A stretch of 64,000 nucleotides of DNA from Bhargavaea ullalensis (GTDB taxonomy: Bacteria > Bacillota > Bacilli > Bacillales_A > Planococcaceae). Positions 33,317-42,064 of this stretch are shown here, one piece after another (the stretch's first letter is position 1; each line of letters begins with the position of its first letter). The notes under the pieces are model-generated. The model was not told where the DNA came from, did not search any database, and saw only the letters and a list, made by a program, of their open reading frames with translations. The translations under genes and the position numbers were made by a program. The stretch lies in assembly GCF_040545425.1 (NCBI RefSeq), contig NZ_JBEPLW010000003.1; one strand, given 5' to 3'.

Positions 33317-34201
33317 TCAATGTCGCTGCGACAGACGGACAGCGGCATCCGGCCGGTCGGTGAAAATGCCGTCGGCCCCCATGTCGATGAATTTTTGGAT
33401 TTCGTCTTCGTCATTGACTGTGAAAATGTGGACAGCAAGGCCCGCATCGTGCATCTTTTCGATGAAATCCGAATGGGCGGAGGCGGCCGGGATGCCGACG
33501 CCGGAAGCATAGCCGGCGAGTTTGCGGACGGTGGATGAGGAAAGATGCGCTTCTCCCTTGAATGAATACAGCCGGATGAGCGGGATGTCGGGCCGAAGTT
33601 CATGCAGCCGGATCAGGCTTTGTTCGCTGAATGACTGGAGGATGACGCGCGGCAGGCCCTCCGGATCAGATTCAACGTCTCTCTCTCCGATGATTCCGTA
33701 GGCGGTGAGGTCCCGCAAGACTGCTTCTTCCATCTCGCCCCATTTACCGGGGTCCTTCAATTCGATGTAATAATTCGCCGTGTTGCCGAAACGAGACAAC
33801 ACATCGGACAGGCCGGAAAAGGTGACGCCGGCAAAGTCGGGATCGGCAATGCCCGGATTTTCTTCATTGAAATGATTTCCGTAGGGGATGCGCCTCATCT
33901 CATCCAGCGTCAGGTCGCGGACGCGCTCCGGCATGCCCGCAAGCCGGTCGAGGCGGTTGTCGTGGATGACGGCCAGCTGTCCGTCCCGTGTCATCTGCAG
34001 ATCAAGTTCTATATAATCGGCACCCATTTCGTCGGCCAGCAAGTAGGCGGGGATGGAGTGCTCCGGACGGTAGGCGGAAGCTCCTCGATGGGCAATGGTG
34101 AGAAACCGGTCATCGGGCAACAGTACCGGATCGCCCGCATCCGCCGAACATCCCGAAAAAATCGAAAGGATGGCGAGCCATCCAAACATATTACGGATCA
34201 A
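33317..34201 (-). CDS. Glycerophosphodiester phosphodiesterase lipoprotein (copy 1)
   Basis: GDPD-family lipoprotein of 294 residues. Lipobox FSGC places the lipidated Cys at 18. Catalytic features of the TIM barrel are visible: IAHRGAS (first catalytic His and Arg), YIELDLQMTRDGQLAVIHDN (metal ligands Glu and Asp, second His), PEGLPRVILQSF and FTVNDEDEIQKFIDMGADGIFTDRP at the end. It should hydrolyse glycerophosphodiesters at the cell surface to glycerol-3-phosphate. The TTG start follows GGGAGG. It is divergent from the ugp operon, and a close paralogue sits on the operon's other side. Confidence 0.9.
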   Translation of the reverse strand: MIRNMFGWLAILSIFSGCSADAGDPVLLPDDRFLTIAHRGASAYRPEHSIPAYLLADEMGADYIELDLQMTRDGQLAVIHDNRLDRLAGMPERVRDLTLDEMRRIPYGNHFNEENPGIADPDFAGVTFSGLSDVLSRFGNTANYYIELKDPGKWGEMEEAVLRDLTAYGIIGERDVESDPEGLPRVILQSFSEQSLIRLHELRPDIPLIRLYSFKGEAHLSSSTVRKLAGYASGVGIPAASAHSDFIEKMHDAGLAVHIFTVNDEDEIQKFIDMGADGIFTDRPDAAVRLSQRH

Positions 34202-34275
34202 CCGGTCAGCCTCCCTTCATCTATTAGCATTCTACTGCACGGATTTCAAAAATCCAATAATTGCTTCGTAAGCGG

Positions 34276-34330
34276 TTGTGTTTCCACCCGGTGTTCGGTA
34301 CGATATTAATATCAGACTATTTTAAAATAG
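34276..34330 (+). promoter_or_regulatory. Putative ugp promoter with two adjacent perfect palindromes
   Basis: TTGTGT (34276-34281) and TACGAT (34299-34304), 17 bases apart, form a possible promoter. GATATTAATATC (34302-34313) and CTATTTTAAAATAG (34317-34330) are perfect palindromes with centres 16 bp apart. They could be a repressor site or phosphate-control region. I do not see clear TTAACA-type PhoP repeats. Confidence 0.4.
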
Positions 34331-34378
34331 GGATACAAAGCAGAAAGTGAAGCCTGGACGGGGGAAGGAGTGCTTGAT

Positions 34379-35506
34379 TTGAAGAAAGTGGAATTGGTCG
34401 GTGTGTCCAAATCATACGACCGTCAGAAAGACGTCATTTCCAACATCGACGTGACGATCGAACCGGGGGAATTTTTTGTCCTTGTCGGTCCGTCGGGCTG
34501 CGGGAAAAGCACGATGCTCCGGATGATTGCCGGGCTCGAGGAGATTACGGGAGGGACGCTCAGGATCGGGGATCAAGTGGCGAACCGGCTTCCGCCGAGC
34601 CGCCGCGACCTGTCGATGGTGTTCCAGAACTATGCGCTTTATCCGCATCTGAGCGTCGAAGACAATATCACGTTCGGTCTTGACGTAAAGAAGATTCCGA
34701 AAGAGGAGCGCAAAAAACGTGCGCTGGAAACGGCAGAAATGCTCGGCCTGACCGATTACCTGAAGAGGAAGCCCCGCGAACTGTCGGGCGGCCAGCGTCA
34801 GCGCGTCGCACTCGCCCGGGCAATCGTGAGCGAGGCGCCGATCTGCCTGATGGACGAGCCCTTGTCGAACCTGGATGCGAAGCTGCGGGGCCATATGCGC
34901 TCTGAAATCCGGCGGATCCAGCGCCGGCTCGGCATCACGATGATCTATGTGACCCACGACCAGGTTGAAGCGATGACGATGGGGGACCGCATCATGATCC
35001 TCCATGAAGGGAAGATCCAGCAGATCGGGAGCCCGATTGAAATCTACAACCATCCCGCAAATCCGTTCGTGGCGACATTCATCGGTTCACCGCCGATGAA
35101 TCTGGCACCGGCGGATGTGGCACCGGAAAAGTCGTCGCTCATCTTGCCGGGCGGAGAACCGATCCGCCTGCCCGAAGGAACACTGTCGGGCCTTCAGAAA
35201 GGCCGTGTCACACTCGGCATACGGCCGGAATTCCTCATGCCGGCCGAGGAAGCGGAGGGCCATCCCGTTTTCCGCGCGGAAGTGACGAACGTCGAGGTGC
35301 TCGGACACGAAACCGTCTTTTCCTTCCTTGCCGGCACCGAAGAATGGACCGCCAAGTGGAACGGCCAATGGCAAATCCGGCCGGGTGACCGGATTCCGAT
35401 CGCCATCGACGAAGAATCCATCTGCCTGTTTGACGGAGAAAGCGGGGCGCTCATCAAGAAGCCGGCCGACCGCCAGCGCTTCGTTCCAGAGGAGGCGACC
35501 CCATGA
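34379..35506 (+). CDS. ugpC: Glycerol-3-phosphate ABC transporter ATP-binding protein UgpC
   Basis: CUT1-family ATPase of 375 residues. Walker A GPSGCGKST lies near residue 37, with Q-loop MVFQNYALYPH, signature LSGGQRQR, Walker B CLMDEPLSNLDAKLRG and VTHDQVEAMTMGDRI. The extra C-terminal regulatory domain (about residues 240-375, including LGIRPEFL) is typical of UgpC/MalK proteins. TTG 34379 is chosen because GGGGAAGGAG sits eight bases upstream; the GTG at 34370 would be too close to it. It overlaps ugpA by four bases. Substrate assignment rests on the UgpB-like binding protein in the same operon. Confidence 0.88.
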   Translation: MKKVELVGVSKSYDRQKDVISNIDVTIEPGEFFVLVGPSGCGKSTMLRMIAGLEEITGGTLRIGDQVANRLPPSRRDLSMVFQNYALYPHLSVEDNITFGLDVKKIPKEERKKRALETAEMLGLTDYLKRKPRELSGGQRQRVALARAIVSEAPICLMDEPLSNLDAKLRGHMRSEIRRIQRRLGITMIYVTHDQVEAMTMGDRIMILHEGKIQQIGSPIEIYNHPANPFVATFIGSPPMNLAPADVAPEKSSLILPGGEPIRLPEGTLSGLQKGRVTLGIRPEFLMPAEEAEGHPVFRAEVTNVEVLGHETVFSFLAGTEEWTAKWNGQWQIRPGDRIPIAIDEESICLFDGESGALIKKPADRQRFVPEEATP

Positions 35507-36441
35507 GCACCGTGCATGGCCGCACTTCGGATGGCTTGTTCGCATCCGAGCACAAGCCCGGCGTCTGGGAACGTTCGCGCCGTGCCCGGACCGCGATCCT
35601 GTATTTGCTGCCGTCCATCATTTTATTTTCTGTGTTCATTTTCTATCCCATGTTCCGCACGATTTACCTCAGCTTCTTCCTCACGAACCAGGCAGGGGAA
35701 GCGGCTGTCTTCGTCGGGCTGGACAACTACAAGTATTTGCTCGAGTCCTCGGCATTCCTCAACAGCGCGAAGGCGACGCTCTTGTTTGTCCTCTACACCG
35801 TGCCGGCAGGAATCCTGATTTCCCTGTTCCTCGCCCTCCTGGCGAATGAAAAGCTGAGGGGCATCGGCTTTTTCAGGACGATCTACTCCTCGACGATGGG
35901 CGTGTCGGTCGCCGCGTCTTCGGTCGTCTGGCTGTTCATGTTCCACCCGAGCATCGGGATGTTCAACCGGTTCCTCGCGATTTTTGACTTCCCGCAGATC
36001 CAGTGGCTTCTCGATCCGCAGTGGGCACTCATTTCTGTGGCGATTTCAACGATCTGGATGAACACCGGTTTCAGCTTTCTGATCCTGCTCGGCGGCCTGC
36101 AGAACATCGACGAACATCTGTATGAAAGCGCCAGGATTGACGGGGCGGGTTATTTTTACAGGCTGCGCCGGATCACGATTCCGATGCTGTCGCCGACCCT
36201 GTTTTTCATCATCACGATTTCGCTGATCAATGCGTTCCAGACGTTCGGCCAGATTGATATCCTCACGAAGGGCGGCCCGGCCCAGTCGACGAACCTCATC
36301 GTGTATTCGATTTACCGGGAGGCCTTCGTCAACTACCAGTTCGGTACCGCGAGTGCGCAGGCAGTGTTCCTGTTCCTCTGCATCCTGGTGGCGACAATCC
36401 TCCAGTTCCGGCTCGGAGAAAGGCGGGTGCATTACCAATGA
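35503..36441 (+). CDS. ugpA: Glycerol-3-phosphate ABC transporter permease UgpA
   Basis: MalF/UgpA-type permease of 312 residues with six transmembrane segments. The first is ILYLLPSIILFSVFIFYPMF, and the EAA loop YESARIDGAGYFYRLRRITI contacts the ATPase. The C-terminal part has TKGGPAQSTNLIVYSIYREAF, typical of CUT1 permeases. The start overlaps the ugpC stop and its own stop overlaps the ugpE start, so ugpC-ugpA-ugpE are tightly coupled. It would form a heterodimeric channel with UgpE. Confidence 0.9.
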   Translation: MSTVHGRTSDGLFASEHKPGVWERSRRARTAILYLLPSIILFSVFIFYPMFRTIYLSFFLTNQAGEAAVFVGLDNYKYLLESSAFLNSAKATLLFVLYTVPAGILISLFLALLANEKLRGIGFFRTIYSSTMGVSVAASSVVWLFMFHPSIGMFNRFLAIFDFPQIQWLLDPQWALISVAISTIWMNTGFSFLILLGGLQNIDEHLYESARIDGAGYFYRLRRITIPMLSPTLFFIITISLINAFQTFGQIDILTKGGPAQSTNLIVYSIYREAFVNYQFGTASAQAVFLFLCILVATILQFRLGERRVHYQ

Positions 36442-37256
36442 CGATGAGCCTGCCGAAGAAAATCACGTTTTACACCCTGCTGACGGCATCGGCGGTCGTG
36501 CTGTTCTTCCCGATCGTCTACGCATTCATGATCAGCTTCATGACCGGTCCCGAAATCCTGCAGGGGAAGTTCTTCCCGGAGTCATTCCACCTGGACAACT
36601 ACATCCGGGTGTTCGACCGGCTGCCGCTCCTGAATTACCTGCTGAACAGCTTCATCGTCTCGGCGGGCGTCATGCTCGGCCAGCTCGTCGTCTGTTCACT
36701 GGCGGCCTATGCGTTTGTGTTCATTCCGTTCCGCGGCAGCAATTTCGTGTTTTTCCTGTTCATCTCCACGATGATGATCCCGTGGGAAGCGACGATGATC
36801 CCGAACTTCTTCATCATCCAGAACCTGAACTGGCTGAATACCTACCAGGGCCTGACGCTGCCGTTCTTTGCCCTGGCATTCGGAACGTTCTTGCTCCGGC
36901 AGCATTTCTTGACCATCCCGAAAGAGCTGCATGAAGCGGCACAGGTTGCGGGCCTCGGACCGTTCCGCTTCTTTTTGAAAGTCGTGCTGCCCGTTTCGAA
37001 GACGAGCCTGGTGACGCTCGGCGCCTACGGATTCCTCACAACATGGAACATGTATTTGTGGCCGCTCCTCGTTACGACGAACGATTCCGTCAGGACGGTG
37101 CAGATCGGACTCAAGCAGCTGCAGTCGCAGGAAGTTGCAACCGATTGGGGGGTGGTGATGGCCGGCGTCATCGTCGTCATCATTCCGACGCTGCTGCTGT
37201 TGTTCCTCGGACAAAAGCAGCTGCAGAAAGGCCTGACACAGGGGGCTCTGAAATAG
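36438..37256 (+). CDS. ugpE: Glycerol-3-phosphate ABC transporter permease UgpE
   Basis: MalG/UgpE-type permease of 272 residues with six hydrophobic segments. Landmarks are FIVSAGVMLGQLVVCSLAAYAF, the UgpE-like MMIPWEATMIPNFFIIQNL, the EAA loop HEAAQVAGLGPFRFFLKVVLP and TTWNMYLWPLLVTTND. It pairs with UgpA in the membrane. The start lies within the ugpA stop (ATGA), and the binding-protein gene follows after ten bases. Confidence 0.9.
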   Translation: MTMSLPKKITFYTLLTASAVVLFFPIVYAFMISFMTGPEILQGKFFPESFHLDNYIRVFDRLPLLNYLLNSFIVSAGVMLGQLVVCSLAAYAFVFIPFRGSNFVFFLFISTMMIPWEATMIPNFFIIQNLNWLNTYQGLTLPFFALAFGTFLLRQHFLTIPKELHEAAQVAGLGPFRFFLKVVLPVSKTSLVTLGAYGFLTTWNMYLWPLLVTTNDSVRTVQIGLKQLQSQEVATDWGVVMAGVIVVIIPTLLLLFLGQKQLQKGLTQGALK

Positions 37257-37290
37257 GGCGCTCAATTTGAGAAAAGGGGAGGAATACAGA

Positions 37291-38670
37291 TTGAAGAAAA
37301 AATGGCGGATCGGTTTTTTGATTGTGGCAATGCTGGCACTTGTCTTGGCGGCCTGTTCGAACAGTGACCCGGATGCGGCGCCCGACAAAGCCGGATCCGG
37401 AACCGATGACGGCGAAAAGAAATCGGAAGCGACGGTCAACAAAGACGGGAAAGTGGAGATCGAGTTCTGGCACGCGATGTCCGGGTCCGGTCAGGAATCG
37501 CTTGATAACATCGTGGCCGGGTTCAATGATTCCCAGGATGATTACAATGTGAAGGCCGAGTTCCAGGGAAGCTATGAAGAACTGCTGACGAAGCTGCGCA
37601 GCATCGGCGGCACGAAAGACGCCCCGGCCATCATGCAGGTGTTTGAAATCGGGACGAAATATATGATCGACAGCGGCTATATCGAGCCGATGCAGAAATT
37701 CATCGATGATGACGGTTATGACCTTGATCAGCTGGAGGAAAACATCCTGAATTACTACCGGGTCGACGGTGAGCTGTATTCGATGCCGTTCAACTCCTCG
37801 ACGCCGGTCATGATCTACAACAAAGACGCTTTCAAGGAAGCCGGGCTGGATCCTGAGAAGGCGCCGGAGACGTTCGGGGATGTCATCGATGCGGCGGCCA
37901 AGCTCAAGACGGACAGCATGTACGGCTTCTCGATGCTCACGTACGGCTGGTTCTTTGAAGAACTCGTCGCTACGCAGGGCGGACTTTATGTGAATGAAGA
38001 AAACGGCCGGTCCGGCGATGCGACCGAAGCCGTGTTCAACGGGGCGGAAGGGCTCAATGTCTTCAACTTCCTCAACGAAATGAACCAGGCCGGAACGTTC
38101 GGCAACTTCGGAACAAACTGGGACGACATCCGGGCTGCCTTCTCCTCCGAGAAAGTCGCCATGTACATGGACTCATCCGCGGGTGTCGCCAATGCGATCA
38201 ACAATTCCCCGTTTGACGTCGGCGTTGCCTATATTCCGCATGCAGACGAAGTGGAGCGGAACGGTGTTGTCATCGGCGGTGCTTCTCTCTGGATGTCCAA
38301 GGGAATTGCCGATGAAGAGCAAAAAGCGGCATGGGAATTCATGAAGTACCTGGCGACTCCTGAAGTCCAGGCGCAGTGGCACCTGGATACCGGCTACTTT
38401 GCGATCAATCCGGATGCCTATGAGGAGGACATCGTCAAGGAGAAGTGGGAGGAGTACCCGCAGTTCCAGGTGACGGTGGAGCAGCTCCAGGACACGAAGC
38501 CGTCCGTTGCCACACAGGGTGCACTCATCTCCGTCTTCCCTGAATCCAGACAGCAGATCGTCACCGCACTTGAGAACCTGTACCAGGGCGGCGATCCTCA
38601 GAAAGTGCTCGACGAAGCCGCGGAAGGCACGAACCGGGCAATCGAGATTGCGAACAAGACGAAACAATGA
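37291..38670 (+). CDS. ugpB: Glycerol-3-phosphate ABC transporter substrate-binding lipoprotein UgpB
   Basis: Binding lipoprotein of 459 residues with lipobox LAAC (Cys22) and an acidic linker. It resembles E. coli UgpB in several ligand-binding stretches: EFWHAMSGSGQESLDNIV, APAIMQVFEIGTKYMIDSG, PFNSSTPVMIYNKDAFKEAG and the GGASLWM segment. This supports glycerol-3-phosphate (or glycerophosphocholine) as ligand rather than a sugar. TTG 37291 is preferred because GGGGAGGAAT lies six bases upstream, inside the longer frame that opens at 37267. It ends the ugpCAEB operon, followed by a terminator. Confidence 0.9.
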   Translation: MKKKWRIGFLIVAMLALVLAACSNSDPDAAPDKAGSGTDDGEKKSEATVNKDGKVEIEFWHAMSGSGQESLDNIVAGFNDSQDDYNVKAEFQGSYEELLTKLRSIGGTKDAPAIMQVFEIGTKYMIDSGYIEPMQKFIDDDGYDLDQLEENILNYYRVDGELYSMPFNSSTPVMIYNKDAFKEAGLDPEKAPETFGDVIDAAAKLKTDSMYGFSMLTYGWFFEELVATQGGLYVNEENGRSGDATEAVFNGAEGLNVFNFLNEMNQAGTFGNFGTNWDDIRAAFSSEKVAMYMDSSAGVANAINNSPFDVGVAYIPHADEVERNGVVIGGASLWMSKGIADEEQKAAWEFMKYLATPEVQAQWHLDTGYFAINPDAYEEDIVKEKWEEYPQFQVTVEQLQDTKPSVATQGALISVFPESRQQIVTALENLYQGGDPQKVLDEAAEGTNRAIEIANKTKQ

Positions 38671-38672
38671 TC

Positions 38673-38706
38673 AAAAGCCGGCTCTCCTCGGAGGGCCGGC
38701 TTTTGA
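38673..38706 (+). terminator. Terminator of the ugp operon
   Basis: AAAAGCCGGCTCTCC pairs with GGAGGGCCGGCTTTT across a two- to four-base loop. Confidence 0.85.
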
Positions 38707-38743
38707 TTTGCGGAGATGAAGATTTATTTGTACATGTGCCCGG

Positions 38744-39646
38744 TCAGTCGGCCTCCACGGCATATTGCACCGCCAGGTCCGGGCGGTTCGTGAAGACTCC
38801 GTCCGCCCCCATGTCGATGAGTTTTTGCACGTCCTTTTCCTTGTTTACGGTATAGACGTGGACCTTCAGGCCGTGGACGTGCATCGCTTCGATGAAGTCC
38901 TTGTTGGCGGCCTCTTCCGGGATGTTGATGCCGGAGGCGTAGCGGGAAATCCGCTCGGCCTGCCCCGGAGTCAGTTCGGCGTCGTCCCCGTCGGCGAAGG
39001 TGAAGAGCCGGAACAGCGGAAGGTCCGGCCTCATTTCATGGAGCCGGATGAGGCCGTCTTCGCTGAATGACTGGAAGATGACGCGCGGCAGACCCTCCTT
39101 GTCGGTCTTGACGGAGTCTTTGCCGATGATGTCGTGGGCCATGAGTTCATCGAGGATGGCCTGTTCCATATCGCCGGATTCATCCGGCGTTTTCAGTTCG
39201 ATGTAGTAATTGATCGACGTTCCGATCTCCGACAGTACATCATCCAGGGCGGAAAAGGTGACTTTTTCATAGGCCGGATCGGCGCTCGCCGGGTGTTTCT
39301 CATTGAAATATTCGCCGTACGGGATTTCCTCCATTTCATCCAGCGTCAGGTCTTCCACCTTTTCCGGCTCATCCGCCAGCCGGCCGAGATCATCGTCGTG
39401 GATGACGACAAGCTGGCCATCTTTGGTCATCTGGATGTCAAGCTCGATGTAATCGGCGTCCATTTCCTCCGCAAGCCGGAAAGCGGGCAGGGAATTTTCC
39501 GGCCGGTATTCGGATGCGCCGCGGTGTGCAATGGCGAGGAAGCGGTCATCGGGAAGTTCGGCCGGTCCGGCTTCCTTTCCCGAGCACGCTGCCGTTCCGA
39601 TGATTAAAAAGCCGCATGCGGCCATCAGTCGGATCAATCGTTTCAT
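38744..39646 (-). CDS. Glycerophosphodiester phosphodiesterase lipoprotein (copy 2)
   Basis: GDPD lipoprotein of 300 residues, closely similar to the one at 33317-34201. Lipobox GTAAC gives Cys21. Catalytic motifs are IAHRGAS, YIELDIQMTKDGQLVVIHDD, PRVIFQSFSEDGLIRLHEMRP and MGADGVFTNRPD. It should release glycerol-3-phosphate from glycerophosphodiesters or teichoic-acid fragments at the cell surface for the adjacent Ugp importer. AGGGGG precedes the ATG. The two copies flank the ugp operon in the same orientation, which suggests duplication before or after insertion of the operon between them. Confidence 0.9.
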   Translation of the reverse strand: MKRLIRLMAACGFLIIGTAACSGKEAGPAELPDDRFLAIAHRGASEYRPENSLPAFRLAEEMDADYIELDIQMTKDGQLVVIHDDDLGRLADEPEKVEDLTLDEMEEIPYGEYFNEKHPASADPAYEKVTFSALDDVLSEIGTSINYYIELKTPDESGDMEQAILDELMAHDIIGKDSVKTDKEGLPRVIFQSFSEDGLIRLHEMRPDLPLFRLFTFADGDDAELTPGQAERISRYASGINIPEEAANKDFIEAMHVHGLKVHVYTVNKEKDVQKLIDMGADGVFTNRPDLAVQYAVEAD

Positions 39647-39769
39647 CCAGGTTGCCCCCTATCTATCTAATCAGGGGTACTATACCCGTTTTTGGCTGTG
39701 TGGCGTCATGCCGGCCTCAGGCCCTTCAAAAAGGATGCAGTCCGGTTGAGCCGGCCTGCACCCTTTGTT

Positions 39770-41845
39770 TTATTTCCTGTTCCAGAATCGGTGCTGCGCC
39801 ACGGCTCCCAAGAATTCTTCCGCGAAGTCCGGGTTGCCTTCAGCGAACACCACACCCTCCAGGTTGTTTTTCTCACCTGACTGCAGGAATCCTCCGCCGT
39901 CCATGCCGATGCCGATCGGCTTGTAGTGCCGATAGGCGACCTGGATGTACTCGGAGAGGTCAAATTGGGCTTTTTCCGGATTATTAAAGGTCCCGCCGAC
40001 CACATACAGCGCATCGACCAGATAAGGGCTGCTGGTGAGGAATGTCTGATCGACTTTCAGCCGAGAGCCGTCTGCCGCCGTTACCGGGCTGAGTGTTTCG
40101 CCGATGACCTGAATGAACGCACCGTTCATTTTCAGCGTGTTCACCACGTCTGCGACTTCCTGTCCGTTGAAGCCGTTGCCGATCAGGATGCCCACTTTTT
40201 GTGTGGCAGCATATTTCGGCGTATTGAACTGGCTCTGGGAAGGATAGCTCGTCGACACATCGACATGCATGCCCGACGGCGGCTCCACGCCGATGTTTTT
40301 GGCAACGGTGCGGGCCAGGCCCCTGTCGATGTTCACAAGAAGATCGGCGTTCTGCTGTCGGACAGATTCGCTTTTCACGCGTCCAAGTTGGTAACTGAAA
40401 GCCTCGATCGTATGCTGCTTCTCGACCGGCGTAAGGCTGTTCCAAAAAATCCGCGGCTGCGAATAAATGTCGTTGAAGGAAGGGCTGCGTCCCCTGATCA
40501 CATGGCCTTCGACTTTTTGCGGGTAATGGACGTACCCGCCTTCTTCGGGAGGGGTGGTATGCGGCGTATTGCCCGCAAGCGAGTTGTGGTGGTAGTTCAC
40601 CTGATCCACGTCGATCCGCATTCTCATGTAACCGCGGCGCTGGTTGTTGTGGAACGGACAGAGCGAACGGTTGATCGGCAGTTCATCGTAGTTGGCGCTG
40701 CCGAGACGGTGGTGCTGTGTGTCCCGGTAGGCGAGCAGACGTCCCTGGAGGACGGGGTCATTGGAGAACCCGATGCCCGGGACGACGTTCGCCGGGTTGA
40801 ACGCGACTTGTTCGGATTCCGTGAAGTAGTTGTCGATGTTGCGGTTGAGCGTCAGCTTGCCGACAAGCCGGACGGGGACAACTTCTTCTGGCCAGAACTT
40901 GGCCGGATCCAGCACATCGAAGTCATACTTGAACTCATCCTCCATCGGGATCAGCTGGACACCGAGCTCGTACTCCGGGAATGCGCCGAGGTCGATCGCT
41001 TCCCGCAGGTCACGCCGGTGGTAATCCGGATCGATGCCGCCGATTTTCTGTGCTTCATCCTGAAGGAGGGAATGAACGCCGAGCACCGGCTTCCAGACGA
41101 ACCGGACGAATGTCGCGATGCCTTCTTCATTGATGAACAGGTAGGTGTTGATCGACCAGGCTTCCATGACCCGGTAATTTTTTAGAATTCCGCGGTCGGA
41201 CATGATCCACATCACCATGTGGATGGACTCCGGGTTGTTCGCCACATAGTCCCAGAACCGGTCATGTGCGCCGGTTGCGGTCGGGATGCCGTCGTCTTGC
41301 TTTTGCTGATAGGCATGCATCACATCCGGAAACTTCATCGGATCCTGGTTGATCAGCACCGGCATGTCGATCATCGTGAGGTCGTAGTTGCCTTCTTCGG
41401 TATAGAACTTCGTCCCCCAGCAGCGCAGATCGCGTGCCGTATCCATCGATCCTTTTGGCCCCTGGACTGTGGAAAACCGCACGGTGACCGGCGTCTTCAT
41501 CCCCGCCTCCTGAAGGAAGCAAGCTTTGGTGACGTCCTTCAGCGACTCATAGCATTCGAAATCCCCGTAGGCGCTGTAACCGCGGGCATGCACGACCCGT
41601 TCAGGGATTTCCTCGCGGTTGAAGTGGGTCATTTTCTCAAGGAAATGGTAATCCTCATGCAGGGAAGGCCCACGGACGCCGGCTTTCAGCGTTTCCGAGT
41701 CATTGGAGATCTTCCGCCCCTGATTGGTCGTCATCGGCTTTCCGATATTGGAAATCCGGTATTGATCGAGCTGCTGCTGCTTTTTGTTGCCGCCGGAAGA
41801 GTTAACGCGGTTTGATGATGAGCCATTGCTCACTTCAGTCACCAT
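39770..41845 (-). CDS. katE: Large-subunit (clade 2) catalase KatE-like with altered distal pocket
   Basis: Heme catalase-like protein of 691 residues with the core barrel and a C-terminal flavodoxin/DJ-1-like domain (about 545-691), as in E. coli HPII. The distal His is conserved (VVHARG, His86), as is the proximal Tyr motif RLLAYRDTQHHRLG. The catalytic distal Asn, expected in GNWDLVGNNTP, is missing: the segment reads GNYDLTMIDMPVLINQD, and residue 159, which aligns with Asn201 of HPII (same 73-residue spacing from His), is Ile. The pocket Phe residues after it are also changed. No frameshift is evident. It may be a low-activity or modified catalase. It is divergent from an acyl-CoA synthetase. 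Confidence 0.88.
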   Translation of the reverse strand: MVTEVSNGSSSNRVNSSGGNKKQQQLDQYRISNIGKPMTTNQGRKISNDSETLKAGVRGPSLHEDYHFLEKMTHFNREEIPERVVHARGYSAYGDFECYESLKDVTKACFLQEAGMKTPVTVRFSTVQGPKGSMDTARDLRCWGTKFYTEEGNYDLTMIDMPVLINQDPMKFPDVMHAYQQKQDDGIPTATGAHDRFWDYVANNPESIHMVMWIMSDRGILKNYRVMEAWSINTYLFINEEGIATFVRFVWKPVLGVHSLLQDEAQKIGGIDPDYHRRDLREAIDLGAFPEYELGVQLIPMEDEFKYDFDVLDPAKFWPEEVVPVRLVGKLTLNRNIDNYFTESEQVAFNPANVVPGIGFSNDPVLQGRLLAYRDTQHHRLGSANYDELPINRSLCPFHNNQRRGYMRMRIDVDQVNYHHNSLAGNTPHTTPPEEGGYVHYPQKVEGHVIRGRSPSFNDIYSQPRIFWNSLTPVEKQHTIEAFSYQLGRVKSESVRQQNADLLVNIDRGLARTVAKNIGVEPPSGMHVDVSTSYPSQSQFNTPKYAATQKVGILIGNGFNGQEVADVVNTLKMNGAFIQVIGETLSPVTAADGSRLKVDQTFLTSSPYLVDALYVVGGTFNNPEKAQFDLSEYIQVAYRHYKPIGIGMDGGGFLQSGEKNNLEGVVFAEGNPDFAEEFLGAVAQHRFWNRK

Positions 41846-42064
41846 CCATTCCCGATTTTGCTAAACCTTTATATACATATGCCAAGCCAGCAAAATTGTG
41901 CATCCGCCCGGTTGCCGGCCTCACCAAGACTGTACGGATTGCCGGCCGTCCATTTAAAAAGCGCAATGACGGGAAAAGTTATTTCTGAAAAGAAGGAATA
42001 TTGAATGAGAATATTTAACTAGTAGAAAAGGAGCAACATTAATTTAAGAGGAGGAGCTTTCGCC

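Noticed and set aside
39926..41185. Plus-strand open frame of 419 codons
   Set aside because: Antisense to the catalase gene, whose frame is confirmed by conserved heme-binding motifs.
42001..42064. FadR-type operator before the acyl-CoA synthetase gene
   Set aside because: Only one half-site (TGAATGA) is visible and the second half does not match, so a fatty-acid repressor site cannot be supported.
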